Below, piece by piece: positions 21,270 to 30,261 of a stretch of DNA of 49,988 bases. A program made the translations under genes and the position numbers. Source of the DNA: Deltaproteobacteria bacterium (GTDB taxonomy: Bacteria > Desulfobacterota > Deferrisomatia > Deferrisomatales > BM512); contig JAUVAU010000011.1 of NCBI GenBank assembly GCA_030591565.1, positions 1 through 49,988 on the forward strand, given 5' to 3'. Below the pieces are notes generated by a model that saw only the letters and a list, made by a program, of their open reading frames with translations, searched no databases and was not told where the DNA came from. Positions within the stretch are counted from its first letter, which is position 1; the number at the start of each line of letters is the position of its first letter.

Positions 21270-22418
21270 TTGAAGAGCTACAACGCAGAGAGGCCCGACC
21301 TCGCTGACTACGCGGCCAAGAGCGCGCTCAGCCGGGGCAGGGAACACCCCGAGGAGCTGAAAGATGCGCGCCCCGGTTTTGAGCGTGACCGCGACCGGGT
21401 CATCCACTCCGCTGCGTTCAGGCGTCTTGAGTACAAGACCCAGGTCTTCGTCAACCACGAGGGCGATTACTACCGCACCCGCTTGACCCACAGCCTTGAG
21501 GTTGCGCAGATCGCCCGTGGGTTGGCGAGGAGGCTGAGGCTCAACGAGGAGCTGGCCGAGGCGTTGAGCCTTGCCCACGATCTGGGCCACACTCCCTTTG
21601 GACATTCCGGAGAGCATGTGCTCAACCGTTTGATGGCCGACGAAGGAGGGTTTGAGCACAATATTCAAGGCCTTCGCGTCGTTACCCTGCTGGAACGTCG
21701 CCACCCCTCCTTTCCCGGGCTGAACCTCAGCTGGGAGGTGAGGGAAGGGATCGCGAAGCACTCTTCAAGCTGGGATTCCCCCGACTCCTCCGGGCTGGAT
21801 GAATACGACCCCCAAAAGCAGCCGACCCTTGAGGCCCAGCTCATCGATCTGGCCGACGAGATCGCCTACAACAACCATGACATCGACGATGGGCTTGAGG
21901 CCGGTTACATAGTCCTGGACGAGCTTATGGAGGTCGAAATCTGGCGCAGACAGTGGGAGAGGGTGCGGTCGAAGATGCCCGGCATCGAGGGGCGTGAGGC
22001 GGTCTACCAGACGATCAGCTACCTCATCGGCGATATGATGAACGATCTGGTGGAAACGACCCGGATACAGTTGGATGAAGCCGGAATCGAGACCGTGGAC
22101 GATGTGTGCGACGCGGGGCGGCGGCTGGTGGTGCGCTCCCCCGGGATGACAGCCCTGAACAAGGAGCTCAAAAAGTTTCTCTACACCAACCTCTACCGCC
22201 ACCCCAAGGTGGAGGCGATGCGCTACAAGGCGGAACGCTTCCTCAATAAACTCTTCAATGCTTACGTGGAAAATCCCGGCCTGCTGCCCCGCGAGCTTCA
22301 GAAGCGGGCGGAGACGGATGGGATAAAACGGGTCGTCTGCGACACAATAGCTGAAATGACCGACCGGACCTGTCTTGACGAGTACGGGCGGCTCTTCGAT
22401 CCCTACAGGAAGGTTTAG
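21270..22418 (+). CDS. dGTP triphosphohydrolase-like HD-domain protein
   Basis: A 382-aa HD hydrolase of the dGTPase family, which removes triphosphate from deoxynucleotides. RLTHSLEVAQIA (His74) and LAHDLGHTPFGHSGE (His103, Asp104) form the metal site, with LADEIAYNNHD downstream. The RRLEYKTQVF segment is typical. The start is TTG with GGAGAAGG 7 nt upstream. It ends one base before the acyltransferase gene. Substrate could be dGTP or mixed dNTPs. Confidence 0.9.
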   Translation: MKSYNAERPDLADYAAKSALSRGREHPEELKDARPGFERDRDRVIHSAAFRRLEYKTQVFVNHEGDYYRTRLTHSLEVAQIARGLARRLRLNEELAEALSLAHDLGHTPFGHSGEHVLNRLMADEGGFEHNIQGLRVVTLLERRHPSFPGLNLSWEVREGIAKHSSSWDSPDSSGLDEYDPQKQPTLEAQLIDLADEIAYNNHDIDDGLEAGYIVLDELMEVEIWRRQWERVRSKMPGIEGREAVYQTISYLIGDMMNDLVETTRIQLDEAGIETVDDVCDAGRRLVVRSPGMTALNKELKKFLYTNLYRHPKVEAMRYKAERFLNKLFNAYVENPGLLPRELQKRAETDGIKRVVCDTIAEMTDRTCLDEYGRLFDPYRKV

Positions 22419-22419
22419 C

Positions 22420-23319
22420 ATGCATCAACCCACCCGCGCCGACATATTGGCGTATTCGGGTTTAAGGTTCGCGGAGATTTTGATCTGCGCCCTGCCGCTG
22501 CCCCTGGCTCGCATGTTGGGGAGAGGGCTGGGAAAGCTGCTCTTCGCCTTTGGCAAGTCCCGTCGCGAGGCGGCTATAGCCAACGCCACCCGTTGTTTTC
22601 CGGAATGGGACGAGACAAAAGTCCACGCGATGATCAGGGAGAATTTCGCCCAACTGGGAATGGTCGGGGTGGAGTTCCTTTCGGTTTCCAAAATCAGCGC
22701 TGAAAAGATACGCAGGATGGTCAAGCTGGAGAATGAGGAACTCCTCCAAGAGGCGCAAGCCCAGGGGAAGGGGGTCTTCCTCCTGGGAGCCCACCTTGGC
22801 AACTGGGAGTACGCAGGGCTCTCCCTGCGGGCATATGGTTATCCCTGCGACGCCATCGGCAGGAGGATCAAGAATCCGCTGGTGGACAAGAGGATAAACC
22901 AGCTGCGCTCGAAGTTCGGCACCCACATGATTCCCCACCGCAACGCAGTCAAGCCGGTGTTCAAGGCGCTTAGAGGCGGAAGCATAATCGGATTCCTGAT
23001 GGACCAGCGCGCGCTGCCCCGTGACGGCATCCTTTCCACTTTTTTCGCTCAGCCGGTTTCAACCAACAGGGGACTCGCGATGCTTGCCCTCAAAAGCGGT
23101 GCCCCGGTGGTGATGGTTGAGACCACCAGGGTCGATGGTGGGTTCAAGGTGTATTTTAGTTCCATCGTAGCGCCGCCCAAAACCGATGACCGCGAGGAGG
23201 CGATAGCGCTCTTCACCCAGGAGTTCGACAATAGGATTGAAGAGGCTGTGAGGCGTAACCCGGAGCAGTGGTTCTGGATGCACCGGCGTTGGGAGGTGCC
23301 CCCGGAAATGGCCCAATGA
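22420..23319 (+). CDS. Lipid A biosynthesis-type lysophospholipid acyltransferase (LpxL/HtrB family)
   Basis: An inner-membrane acyltransferase of 299 aa that probably adds a secondary acyl chain to lipid A. It has a hydrophobic N-terminal segment (residues 10-30) and the catalytic His125-X4-Glu130 motif in GAHLGNWE, plus the family's MDQRALPRDG stretch and WFWMHRRW near the C-terminus. ATG 22420 with AGGAAGG upstream is chosen over an in-frame upstream extension inside the dGTPase gene. It leads the LPS cluster; gmhB begins one base after its stop. Confidence 0.9.
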   Translation: MHQPTRADILAYSGLRFAEILICALPLPLARMLGRGLGKLLFAFGKSRREAAIANATRCFPEWDETKVHAMIRENFAQLGMVGVEFLSVSKISAEKIRRMVKLENEELLQEAQAQGKGVFLLGAHLGNWEYAGLSLRAYGYPCDAIGRRIKNPLVDKRINQLRSKFGTHMIPHRNAVKPVFKALRGGSIIGFLMDQRALPRDGILSTFFAQPVSTNRGLAMLALKSGAPVVMVETTRVDGGFKVYFSSIVAPPKTDDREEAIALFTQEFDNRIEEAVRRNPEQWFWMHRRWEVPPEMAQ

Positions 23320-23320
23320 A

Positions 23321-23881
23321 ATGAATAAAGCGATCTTTCTCGACCGCGATGGAACGGTCATCGAGGAGGGCCACTACATCAGCGAGGTGGAGCAGCTGAC
23401 CCTTATCAAGGGCGCTGCGGCAGCGTTGAAACGCCTCAATGAGGCCGGGTATCTGCTGGTAATCGTGACCAACCAAGCGGGGGTGGCGCGTGGTTACTTC
23501 GACGAAGAGCGGGTGGAGCTTCTTAACCGTGAACTTGGGTTAACTTTATCCGGCAAAGATATTGAGATAACAGGGTTTAAGTATTGCCCGCACCACCCGG
23601 AGCACACCGGCCCCTGTTCCTGCAGGAAGCCGGAGCCGGGTATGTTGCTGGACGCGGCGAAGGAGCTTGAAATCGACCTCGCCGCCTCCTGGATGGTCGG
23701 CGACAAGGTGGCCGATATCGGGGCCGGAGTTAAGGCTGGATGCAGGACCGCGCTGGTGAAAACAGGCTACGGTGCGCAAGCGATTAACGAACTGCCCGAG
23801 GGGCTGAAGCCGGATATCATCGCGGATGACCTCGCCGATTTTGCGCGAACCCTTTTGAACGATGTAACCCTGGAACGGTAG
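23321..23881 (+). CDS. gmhB: Heptose-1,7-bisphosphate 7-phosphatase
   Basis: GmhB removes the 7-phosphate during synthesis of ADP-heptose for LPS inner core. The 186-aa HAD phosphatase has catalytic Asp8 and Asp10 (FLDRDGTV), VTNQAGVARG, and a zinc loop with Cys89, His91, Cys99 and Cys101 characteristic of GmhB. The C-terminal MVGDKVADI carries the acidic motif. It acts after the kinase encoded at 29225. Its neighbours are lipid A and core genes. Confidence 0.93.
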   Translation: MNKAIFLDRDGTVIEEGHYISEVEQLTLIKGAAAALKRLNEAGYLLVIVTNQAGVARGYFDEERVELLNRELGLTLSGKDIEITGFKYCPHHPEHTGPCSCRKPEPGMLLDAAKELEIDLAASWMVGDKVADIGAGVKAGCRTALVKTGYGAQAINELPEGLKPDIIADDLADFARTLLNDVTLER

Positions 23882-23925
23882 GCTGTTTTCTTTACCGCTT
23901 TCGTGACTTGAAAGGTTGAAATGCC

Positions 23926-24096
23926 ATGGCTCTGTCGCCCAAACTCCTTGAGATAATGGTCTGCCCCAAGTGCAAGGGCCAACTTGCCTACCTGCGCGAG
24001 GATGACAAACTCACCTGCGACAAATGCAAGCTGGCCTATCCGATTGAGGATGACATCCCGGTCATGCTCATTGACGAAGCCACGCCACTGGATTGA
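23926..24096 (+). CDS. Trm112-family small zinc-binding protein
   Basis: A 56-aa protein beginning [20 protein letters not shown], with CPKC and a second CDKC pair forming a zinc site and the [11 protein letters not shown] ending typical of bacterial Trm112/YcaR proteins. In eukaryotes and archaea Trm112 activates methyltransferases; the bacterial role is not well defined. The ATG at 23926 is preferred, with AAAGG upstream. It lies within the LPS cluster, a common location for this family in Gram-negatives (for example near lpxK). Confidence 0.88.
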   Translation: MALSPKLLEIMVCPKCKGQLAYLREDDKLTCDKCKLAYPIEDDIPVMLIDEATPLD

Positions 24097-24111
24097 TACG
24101 GGAACTGAAAA

Positions 24112-25170
24112 GTGTCAGCGCAATCACCCAAACTCCCGGAGGCCGCCTCCATAGTGGTAGTCCAGACGGCCTTTTTGGGCGATGTCGTCTTGACGACGCC
24201 GCTCTTCAAGGCGCTTCGCCGTCTTTATCCCGGGGCGGCAATCATCTTGATGGTGACCCCCCAGGCCAAGCCCCTGGTGGAGGATGACCCCCATCTGGAT
24301 GCGATACTCACCTACGACAAGAAGGGTGGCGAGGGGCTCCTCTCGGCGGTCGCCAAGGTAAGAAAGACCGCTCCCGACATCCTCCTCTGTCCACATCGCT
24401 CCCACCGCACTTCCATCATTTCGGCCCTTTCAGGTGCGAAGTTGAAGGTGGGATTCGCCGACGCGGGTTTCTCGATGGTGTACAATAGTGTGGTCAAGCG
24501 CGACATGGAGCTGCACGAGGTGGACAGGAACCTCCAACTCCTTACCGGGCTGGGCGCGGAGGTGTTGGACGAGGACCGGGTGCTTCACGTGGGCTACGGC
24601 GACAGGGAGAAGGGCGAGGTCGAAGGGTTTCTCAAGGGACTCGGTGTCGATCCTTCCTCAAGGTTTGTCGGTCTCTGCCCCGGTTCGGTGTGGCCCACCA
24701 AGCGGTGGACCGCCGAGGGTTTTGCCGAGGTTGCGACGGAGTTGATCGGGAAAAATTTCGTACCGGTGTTGCTGGGAGGCCCTGGAGACAGGGAGCAGGC
24801 CGACGAGGTCGGTGCGCTGCTGTCTGGTAATGGGGGCGAGTATGTGGACGCAGTCGGGCGCACCTCGCTCAAGGCCCTCGCCGCCTGGATGGACCTCATG
24901 GAAGTGCTGATAACCAACGATTCGGGTCCGATGCATGTGGCGGCGGCGCGGGGTACCCCGGTGGTCGCCATCTTCGGCCCCACGGTGACAGGCCTTGGTT
25001 TTTCTCCCTTCATCGAGGAATCAAAAGTTGTAGAGCAGCGGCTGGAGTGCAGACCCTGTGGGCTGCATGGACACAAACGCTGCCCCGAAGGCCATTTCGA
25101 GTGCATGACCAAAGTGAGCCCTGAAACGGTGCTGGACGCCGTCATGGTGCTTTTGAAGAAAGGACAATAA
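24112..25170 (+). CDS. ADP-heptose:LPS heptosyltransferase (GT9, WaaF-like)
   Basis: A 352-aa GT9 enzyme. The N-terminal VVVQTAFLGDVVLTTPL motif and the C-terminal donor-binding region with TNDSGPMHVAAARGTPVVAIFGPT are typical of heptosyltransferases. The tail has a Cys-rich motif ECRPCGLHGHKRCPEGH also found in the gene at 27014. It would add a heptose to Kdo or to the first heptose on the cytoplasmic face of the inner membrane. The start is GTG; ribosome-binding sequence is weak. I assign WaaF-like from overall similarity; the exact linkage is unknown. Confidence 0.88.
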   Translation: MSAQSPKLPEAASIVVVQTAFLGDVVLTTPLFKALRRLYPGAAIILMVTPQAKPLVEDDPHLDAILTYDKKGGEGLLSAVAKVRKTAPDILLCPHRSHRTSIISALSGAKLKVGFADAGFSMVYNSVVKRDMELHEVDRNLQLLTGLGAEVLDEDRVLHVGYGDREKGEVEGFLKGLGVDPSSRFVGLCPGSVWPTKRWTAEGFAEVATELIGKNFVPVLLGGPGDREQADEVGALLSGNGGEYVDAVGRTSLKALAAWMDLMEVLITNDSGPMHVAAARGTPVVAIFGPTVTGLGFSPFIEESKVVEQRLECRPCGLHGHKRCPEGHFECMTKVSPETVLDAVMVLLKKGQ

Positions 25171-25174
25171 GGCG

Positions 25175-25963
25175 ATGGGAGCTTCACCCACCGTAACCAT
25201 ATCGATAATCGGGATCAACGAGGGCTATCACCTGAAACGCTTGGTGGAGCAGCTTGAGTGGGCGGACGAGGTCCTCTACATCGACTGCGAATCCACCGAT
25301 GGCTCCCTGGAAATTGCAAAAGCTGCCGGGTGGAACGCGATGTCGCGCCCCAATGATCCCAACATCAACATCAACCGGGGTCTCGCCATCGAGCTGGCAA
25401 AGTCCGACTGGGTACTCTATCTCGATCCCGACGAAGAGCTTCCCGAGGACCTGGTCGCGGAGATAAAGTCCCGTATCTCAAGCGGGGAGTACAACGCCTA
25501 CAAGCTGGGGCGCAAAAACTACTTCTTCGGCAAATGGCTGAGACATGGCGGGCAGTACCCCGATGTCCAGCTGCGCCTGCTGAAGAGCGGCAAGGCGATG
25601 TTCCCCAAGAAGCATGTCCACGAGAGGATCGCGGTCGATGGCAAGATCGGCAAGCTAGGCTGCGACATGATCCACTACCCCTACCTGGACATCAGCCAGT
25701 ACCTGAAGAAGTTCGACTTCTACACCACCTTCGAGGCCAGGTTCATGTTGGAGGCGGGGCTGAAACCCTCGGGTGCGCTGCTCTTCAAGTTCTGCGTCTG
25801 GAAGCCCTTTTCCCGCTTCTTTCGTCGCCTCTTCTTCAAGGGCGGCATCCTCGACGGCTGGCGGGGGCTCTTCGCCTGCGCTTTCGACGCCATGAACTTT
25901 TTCGTTCGCTACCTCAAGATGATAGAGATGTACGACGCCCAAAAGGGTGGTAATGGCAAGTAA
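25175..25963 (+). CDS. Family 2 glycosyltransferase (WaaE-like)
   Basis: A 262-aa inverting glycosyltransferase with ISIIGINEGYHLKRLVEQL at the nucleotide-binding strand, WADEVLYIDCESTDGS, and the LYLDPDEELP acidic metal motif. This pattern is typical of WaaE/KdtX-type enzymes that add glucose or a similar hexose to inner-core heptose. A C-terminal basic hydrophobic stretch (FSRFFRRLFFKGG) could bind the membrane. It starts 4 nt after the previous heptosyltransferase and overlaps the next gene by about 11 nt. Confidence 0.85.
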   Translation: MGASPTVTISIIGINEGYHLKRLVEQLEWADEVLYIDCESTDGSLEIAKAAGWNAMSRPNDPNININRGLAIELAKSDWVLYLDPDEELPEDLVAEIKSRISSGEYNAYKLGRKNYFFGKWLRHGGQYPDVQLRLLKSGKAMFPKKHVHERIAVDGKIGKLGCDMIHYPYLDISQYLKKFDFYTTFEARFMLEAGLKPSGALLFKFCVWKPFSRFFRRLFFKGGILDGWRGLFACAFDAMNFFVRYLKMIEMYDAQKGGNGK

Positions 25964-27017
25964 GCGCGAGATACGCAGGATACTCGCTGTTCGCACCGAC
26001 CGCATCGGCGATCTGGTGCTGACGCTGCCCTCATGCACTGCGCTCAAAGCCCGCTACCCGGATGCCTCCATCACGCTCCTGACCAGAGATTACACCGAAC
26101 CCATCGCGCGGATGCACAAAGCCATAGACGAGGTGATCGTCTACGACCCCGATGGTGAGCACAAGGGGATCGAGGGGGCAGGCAGGCTGGGTGCGCTGCT
26201 CTCTTACAAGAATTTCGACATGGCGGTGCTCTTCTATTCCCGCCCCGAGCTTGCGCTGGCGTTATGGCTGGCCCGTATCCCGCTCCGCTATGGCACCGGG
26301 ATGCGCTGGTACAACTGGTTCCTGCTCAATCGCAAAATATACAAACACCGCAAGAAGAGCGGTCGCCACGAGCTTGAGCTTGGCATGGACCTGATTGAGG
26401 GGTTGGTGGGTGGGCAGATACCCGAAGAGGTGGATTTCGGGCTCGTGGTCCCCCCCGAGAGTTTAGCCAAGGCTGACGAGGTGCTTGAAGAGGTCGGCAT
26501 CTCCACCCCCTTCGCCCTCGTCCATCCCGGCAGCGGCGATTCCGCGCCAAACCTTCCCTCTGCGATGTTCGGCAAGATCGCACGCCACCTCCATGACGAG
26601 TATGGCTTTGAAGTGATAATCGCGGGGACGGGTCAGGAGGTTGAACTCGTTCGGGAGGTGAAGGGGCTGTCCGGCAGCGGCAGTGGTGTCCACACGGTGA
26701 CCGGCATGGAGATGGAGACCTATATCGCGCTGATTTCCAAGGCCGCCTTCTTCACTGCAAACTCCACTGGCCCGCTGCACCTGGCCCGCGCCCTGAACGT
26801 GGTGGTGCTCGGTTTTTTCTGCAACGCGATCCCCTGCGCACCCAACCGCTGGGGGCCCTATGGAAAGCCCGAATCGGTGCTGACGCCCAATGTACCGGCC
26901 TGCGCCTCCTGTGACCGGGGGAGCTGCGAACATGGCAACTGTCTGAATCTCATTCACTGGTCCACAATCAACGATGCCATCGAACACCTTCTCGGCGGCG
27001 AAAAGGGCAGCGGATGA
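25953..27017 (+). CDS. GT9 family glycosyltransferase (heptosyltransferase-like)
   Basis: About 354 aa. The start VRTDRIGDLVLTLP and C-terminal TANSTGPLHLARALNVVVLGFF are GT9 signatures. It lacks the Cys-rich tail of its two neighbours but has CASCDRGSCEHGNC near the C-terminus, so another metal-binding or structural motif may be present. I prefer ATG 25953 over the GTG at 25947. It ends overlapping the next GT9 gene by 4 nt. Confidence 0.85.
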   Translation: MASKREIRRILAVRTDRIGDLVLTLPSCTALKARYPDASITLLTRDYTEPIARMHKAIDEVIVYDPDGEHKGIEGAGRLGALLSYKNFDMAVLFYSRPELALALWLARIPLRYGTGMRWYNWFLLNRKIYKHRKKSGRHELELGMDLIEGLVGGQIPEEVDFGLVVPPESLAKADEVLEEVGISTPFALVHPGSGDSAPNLPSAMFGKIARHLHDEYGFEVIIAGTGQEVELVREVKGLSGSGSGVHTVTGMEMETYIALISKAAFFTANSTGPLHLARALNVVVLGFFCNAIPCAPNRWGPYGKPESVLTPNVPACASCDRGSCEHGNCLNLIHWSTINDAIEHLLGGEKGSG

Positions 27018-28027
27018 AAGTGCTTTTAATCCGCCTCTCGTCGCTTGGGGACGTAGTACTTGCCACCTCGGCGGTGGAAGCGCTTGCCGGTAATCTGCCC
27101 GAGGCCGAGATAATGGTGCTGACCAAGAGCCGCTTCGTCGGGGTCTTCGCGAACAACCCCCACGTTTCCGGGGTGCTGGAGCTTGGCGAGGGCGAGGGGA
27201 TATTCAGTCTCGCCTCGCGGGTGAGGGGGGAGAAGTTCGACTGGGTAGTGGACCTGCACAATAATCTGCGGACAACGCTGCTAAAATTTTTGGTGCGCGG
27301 ACCCAAGTGGAGCGTCTACGACAAGGCGCGGCTCTCGCGCAGGATGAGCGTCTACACCGGCAAGCAGGGAAGCGAAAAGCCCCTCCATGTGGTGGATCGC
27401 TACCTGAAAGCCCTGAAGGTGTTAGCGCCTCCGGGCGTAACGGATCAGCGCGTACTGCCCAGCCTCTATCCCGGCCCGGACGATGTGACCGCCGTTGACG
27501 CTCTCCTCTCCAAAGGGGGGGTGAGTGCGGATCGCCCGCTGGTGGCCCTGGCCCCCGGTGCGAGGTGGGAGACAAAGAAGTGGCCCGAGGAGAATTGGAT
27601 GGCCCTCGCGGCGAGGATTGAAGAGGAGCTGGGGGCGACGCCTGTGGTCATCGGTTCAAAGGATGAAGCGGAAGTATGCGCCCGCGTGGCTGCTGGTGCA
27701 AAAAACAGTGTAAACCTATGTGGGCAGACCACCATACTGCAAAGTGCGGAGGTGATCAGCCGCTCGGTAGCGATAATCACCAATGATTCCGCCCCGCTCC
27801 ACTTTGGTGTGGCAGTGGCGACCCCCGTCGTCGCGCTCATGGGCCCCACCGTCGAGGGGTTCGGCTTTTATCCCCTTGGCGACCGGGATATAGTGCTCCA
27901 GAGGGATATGGACTGCAGGCCGTGCAGCCTGCATGGCGGCGATAAATGTCCCGAAGGCCACCACAGGTGTCTGGTGGAGATTACCGTGGATGAAGTCATG
28001 TCCGCGCTTGCCGGTCTTTTGGTATGA
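27014..28027 (+). CDS. GT9 family heptosyltransferase (WaaC/WaaF-like)
   Basis: A 337-aa protein with LLIRLSSLGDVVLATSAVEAL at the start and TNDSAPLHFGVAVATPVVALMGPT in the donor-binding domain. The tail DCRPCSLHGGDKCPEGHHRC resembles the tail of the gene at 24112. Three GT9 genes in one cluster suggest an inner core with several heptoses or related sugars. The start ATG overlaps the upstream stop (ATGA). Confidence 0.88.
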   Translation: MKVLLIRLSSLGDVVLATSAVEALAGNLPEAEIMVLTKSRFVGVFANNPHVSGVLELGEGEGIFSLASRVRGEKFDWVVDLHNNLRTTLLKFLVRGPKWSVYDKARLSRRMSVYTGKQGSEKPLHVVDRYLKALKVLAPPGVTDQRVLPSLYPGPDDVTAVDALLSKGGVSADRPLVALAPGARWETKKWPEENWMALAARIEEELGATPVVIGSKDEAEVCARVAAGAKNSVNLCGQTTILQSAEVISRSVAIITNDSAPLHFGVAVATPVVALMGPTVEGFGFYPLGDRDIVLQRDMDCRPCSLHGGDKCPEGHHRCLVEITVDEVMSALAGLLV

Positions 28028-28069
28028 GGGGCGGTGGCATGAGGCGCGGTAGCTGGATAGAGGGTGAAA

Positions 28070-29221
28070 GTGACGGATCGTAAAATGAAATTGATGCTGA
28101 TGGCCCATGTGCGCTTTTTAAATGCAGAGGTGCAGTATGCGCTGGACTTGGCGGTGGAGTTTGAGAAGCGGGGCCATGAGGTCGTCTTTTTCGCCGAGAA
28201 GGGTTCGCTCGGTGCCGTAGAGGCTGTCAAGCGTGGTCTTGCGGTGCATGAGGAGAGCGGCTTTAACGATAAGGGCGCCAAGGCCCTCTTTAGCGCCCCC
28301 GCCGCCATGTCGCACCTCTCCAAGAAGCTCTCACGCGAAAAATTTGACGCGGTGCTGGTCTTTCGCTCAGAAGGCTTTCCCCTCATCTGCTGGGCGGCAA
28401 AGAGGGCGGGGGTGAAGGTGGTGCGCATACGCGGCGACATGCGCCCCGTGCGCTCCGACCCCATCAACCGCATGCTCTACGCCAGGGGGGCCGACGCGGT
28501 GGTGACGACCAATCTGACGATGCAGGCGAGCCTGAGAGAACGCATTGGTGAAATAGAGCGGCAAAAAGTAATCCATGGCGGTGTGGACCCCGACCTGTTC
28601 ACACCCGACGGTCCCGTGTATCCGGTGCGCGAAGAGTTCGGGATCGGCAAAGATTCACTCTTGATCGGCATCCTCGGTCGTCTCTGCCCGGTGAAGGGCC
28701 ACGGTGACCTGCTGGACGCGATGGGTATTGCGCTGGAAGAGGGAGCCAATGTCGATCTGGTCATCCTTCGCAAGCTCTCCGAGGAGCTGCCCGACGAGAT
28801 CTCAAGCCGGTTGGAGGGGTCGGAGAAATTGCGAAGCCGGGTCCACATGATGGGCCACGTGGATGAACTGCCCCCCGTCCTGAGGGCGTTCGACCTGGGT
28901 ATAATCACCTCGGTTGGAAGCGAGGCCAACTGCCGTGTGGGGCTGGAATGGATGGGCTGCGAGGTGGGCCTCCTGGCGACCAGGGTGGGGGTGCTGCCCG
29001 ATATCGTCACCGAGGGTGAAACCGGATACACGGTGGCGGTCGCTAATCCTTCCGAACTGGCCGAGAAGATCGTATACTTGGCGTCTGACCCGGGCGAGGT
29101 AAGACGCTTTGGACAAAACGCACGGCGAGACGTATTAAAGCGTTTCACCCTTTCCGGCCAGTGCGATGGCTACACCGAGCTGCTTGACGATATTCTCTCA
29201 GGCCGGACTTCTTCAGGATAG
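28070..29221 (+). CDS. Family 4-type glycosyltransferase
   Basis: About 383 aa, with a GT-B fold: an N-terminal acceptor domain, then a donor domain with IGILGRLCPVKGHGDLL (the G-R-x-xxKG pattern of GT4) and the EANCRVGLEWMGC stretch with the family's E-x7-E acidic pair region. It probably extends the core oligosaccharide, but the sugar cannot be told. Start choice: GTG 28070 has GAGG (28060-28063) at 6 nt; GTG 28064 and ATG 28085 are in-frame alternatives. hldA-type kinase follows after 3 nt. Confidence 0.82.
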   Translation: MTDRKMKLMLMAHVRFLNAEVQYALDLAVEFEKRGHEVVFFAEKGSLGAVEAVKRGLAVHEESGFNDKGAKALFSAPAAMSHLSKKLSREKFDAVLVFRSEGFPLICWAAKRAGVKVVRIRGDMRPVRSDPINRMLYARGADAVVTTNLTMQASLRERIGEIERQKVIHGGVDPDLFTPDGPVYPVREEFGIGKDSLLIGILGRLCPVKGHGDLLDAMGIALEEGANVDLVILRKLSEELPDEISSRLEGSEKLRSRVHMMGHVDELPPVLRAFDLGIITSVGSEANCRVGLEWMGCEVGLLATRVGVLPDIVTEGETGYTVAVANPSELAEKIVYLASDPGEVRRFGQNARRDVLKRFTLSGQCDGYTELLDDILSGRTSSG

Positions 29222-29224
29222 ACG

Positions 29225-30214
29225 ATGCCCCAATTCGCAGGTCACGCCAAAAAAGCGTTGGAAAAGATAAAAATCTCCTCGGGCCAGACCCGCGTCGTGG
29301 TCATTGGCGACGTGATCCTCGACCGCTTCCTCTACGGCGTGGCGGAGCGCATCTCCCCCGAGGCCCCGGTGCCGGTGGTGGACGTCAGCAATGAAACCCA
29401 GCGGCTGGGCGGCAGCGCCAACGTGGTGCGGAACCTGAGGGCGCTGGGTGCCCAAGTCACCCTTGTGGGGGTCCTCGGCGACGACAGCGGCGCCAAGAGG
29501 ATCAGGGAACTTCTAAACGAAGTTGAAACGTCCCAGGATGGACTGGTGGTGGATACCACCCGGCCCACGGCGGTAAAGACCAGGGTCTTCGCCCAGCACC
29601 AGCAGGTGGTGCGTTTCGATCGCGAGGGCAAGGGAGCGCTGGATGGTGCCGCCACGGCCAAGTTGGTCGCCAACGCCACAGCCGCCGTTGCCGGAGCCTC
29701 AGCGGTCATCATTTCAGATTACGCCAAAGGGGTAGTCTGCCCTGAGGTGCTCGACTGCGTCAGGCCGCTCGCAGCCAAGGGGCTGCCCGTAACCGTCGAT
29801 CCCAAGCCCGCAAACGCCGGGATGTACAAGGGCCTTGGGGTGATAACCCCCAACGCCAAGGAGACGCTGGAGATGAGCGGCGTCTTCCCCGGCGAAGATG
29901 AAGATGCGGTGCGGGCGGGTTCGCTGCTTGTGAAAAAGCTCGAACTCTCTTCGATCCTGGTCACCAGGGGCGAGCGTGGCATGACGCTGGTCGATGCCGA
30001 AGGGGACGCCGAGCATATCCCCACTCGCGCAAAGGATGTTTTTGACGTCACCGGCGCGGGAGACACCGCAATATCGGTCTTCACCCTTGCGTGGGCCTCA
30101 GGGGCCACCCTGCTTGAAGCGGCCGCGCTGGCAAACCTCGCCAGCGGCATCGTGGTGGGCAAGCTGGGCACTGCGGTGGTGGATGTGGATGAACTGGAAA
30201 AGGCGCTGGGATAA
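29225..30214 (+). CDS. D-glycero-beta-D-manno-heptose-7-phosphate kinase
   Basis: A 329-aa PfkB-fold kinase matching the N-terminal half of HldE (RfaE1 domain): VVVIGDVILDRFLYG, RISPEAPVPVVDV, and FDVTGAGDTAISVF with the catalytic Asp. It makes heptose 1,7-bisphosphate, the substrate of GmhB encoded at 23321. The C-terminal cytidylyltransferase domain of HldE is absent, so a separate RfaE2-type adenylyltransferase must exist elsewhere, as must GmhA. It is the last gene of the LPS cluster. Confidence 0.92.
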   Translation: MPQFAGHAKKALEKIKISSGQTRVVVIGDVILDRFLYGVAERISPEAPVPVVDVSNETQRLGGSANVVRNLRALGAQVTLVGVLGDDSGAKRIRELLNEVETSQDGLVVDTTRPTAVKTRVFAQHQQVVRFDREGKGALDGAATAKLVANATAAVAGASAVIISDYAKGVVCPEVLDCVRPLAAKGLPVTVDPKPANAGMYKGLGVITPNAKETLEMSGVFPGEDEDAVRAGSLLVKKLELSSILVTRGERGMTLVDAEGDAEHIPTRAKDVFDVTGAGDTAISVFTLAWASGATLLEAAALANLASGIVVGKLGTAVVDVDELEKALG

Positions 30215-30261
30215 CTGTCGCCGGTCTGTTTTGTTAAATTATTTGAGTATGAGGAAATAAA

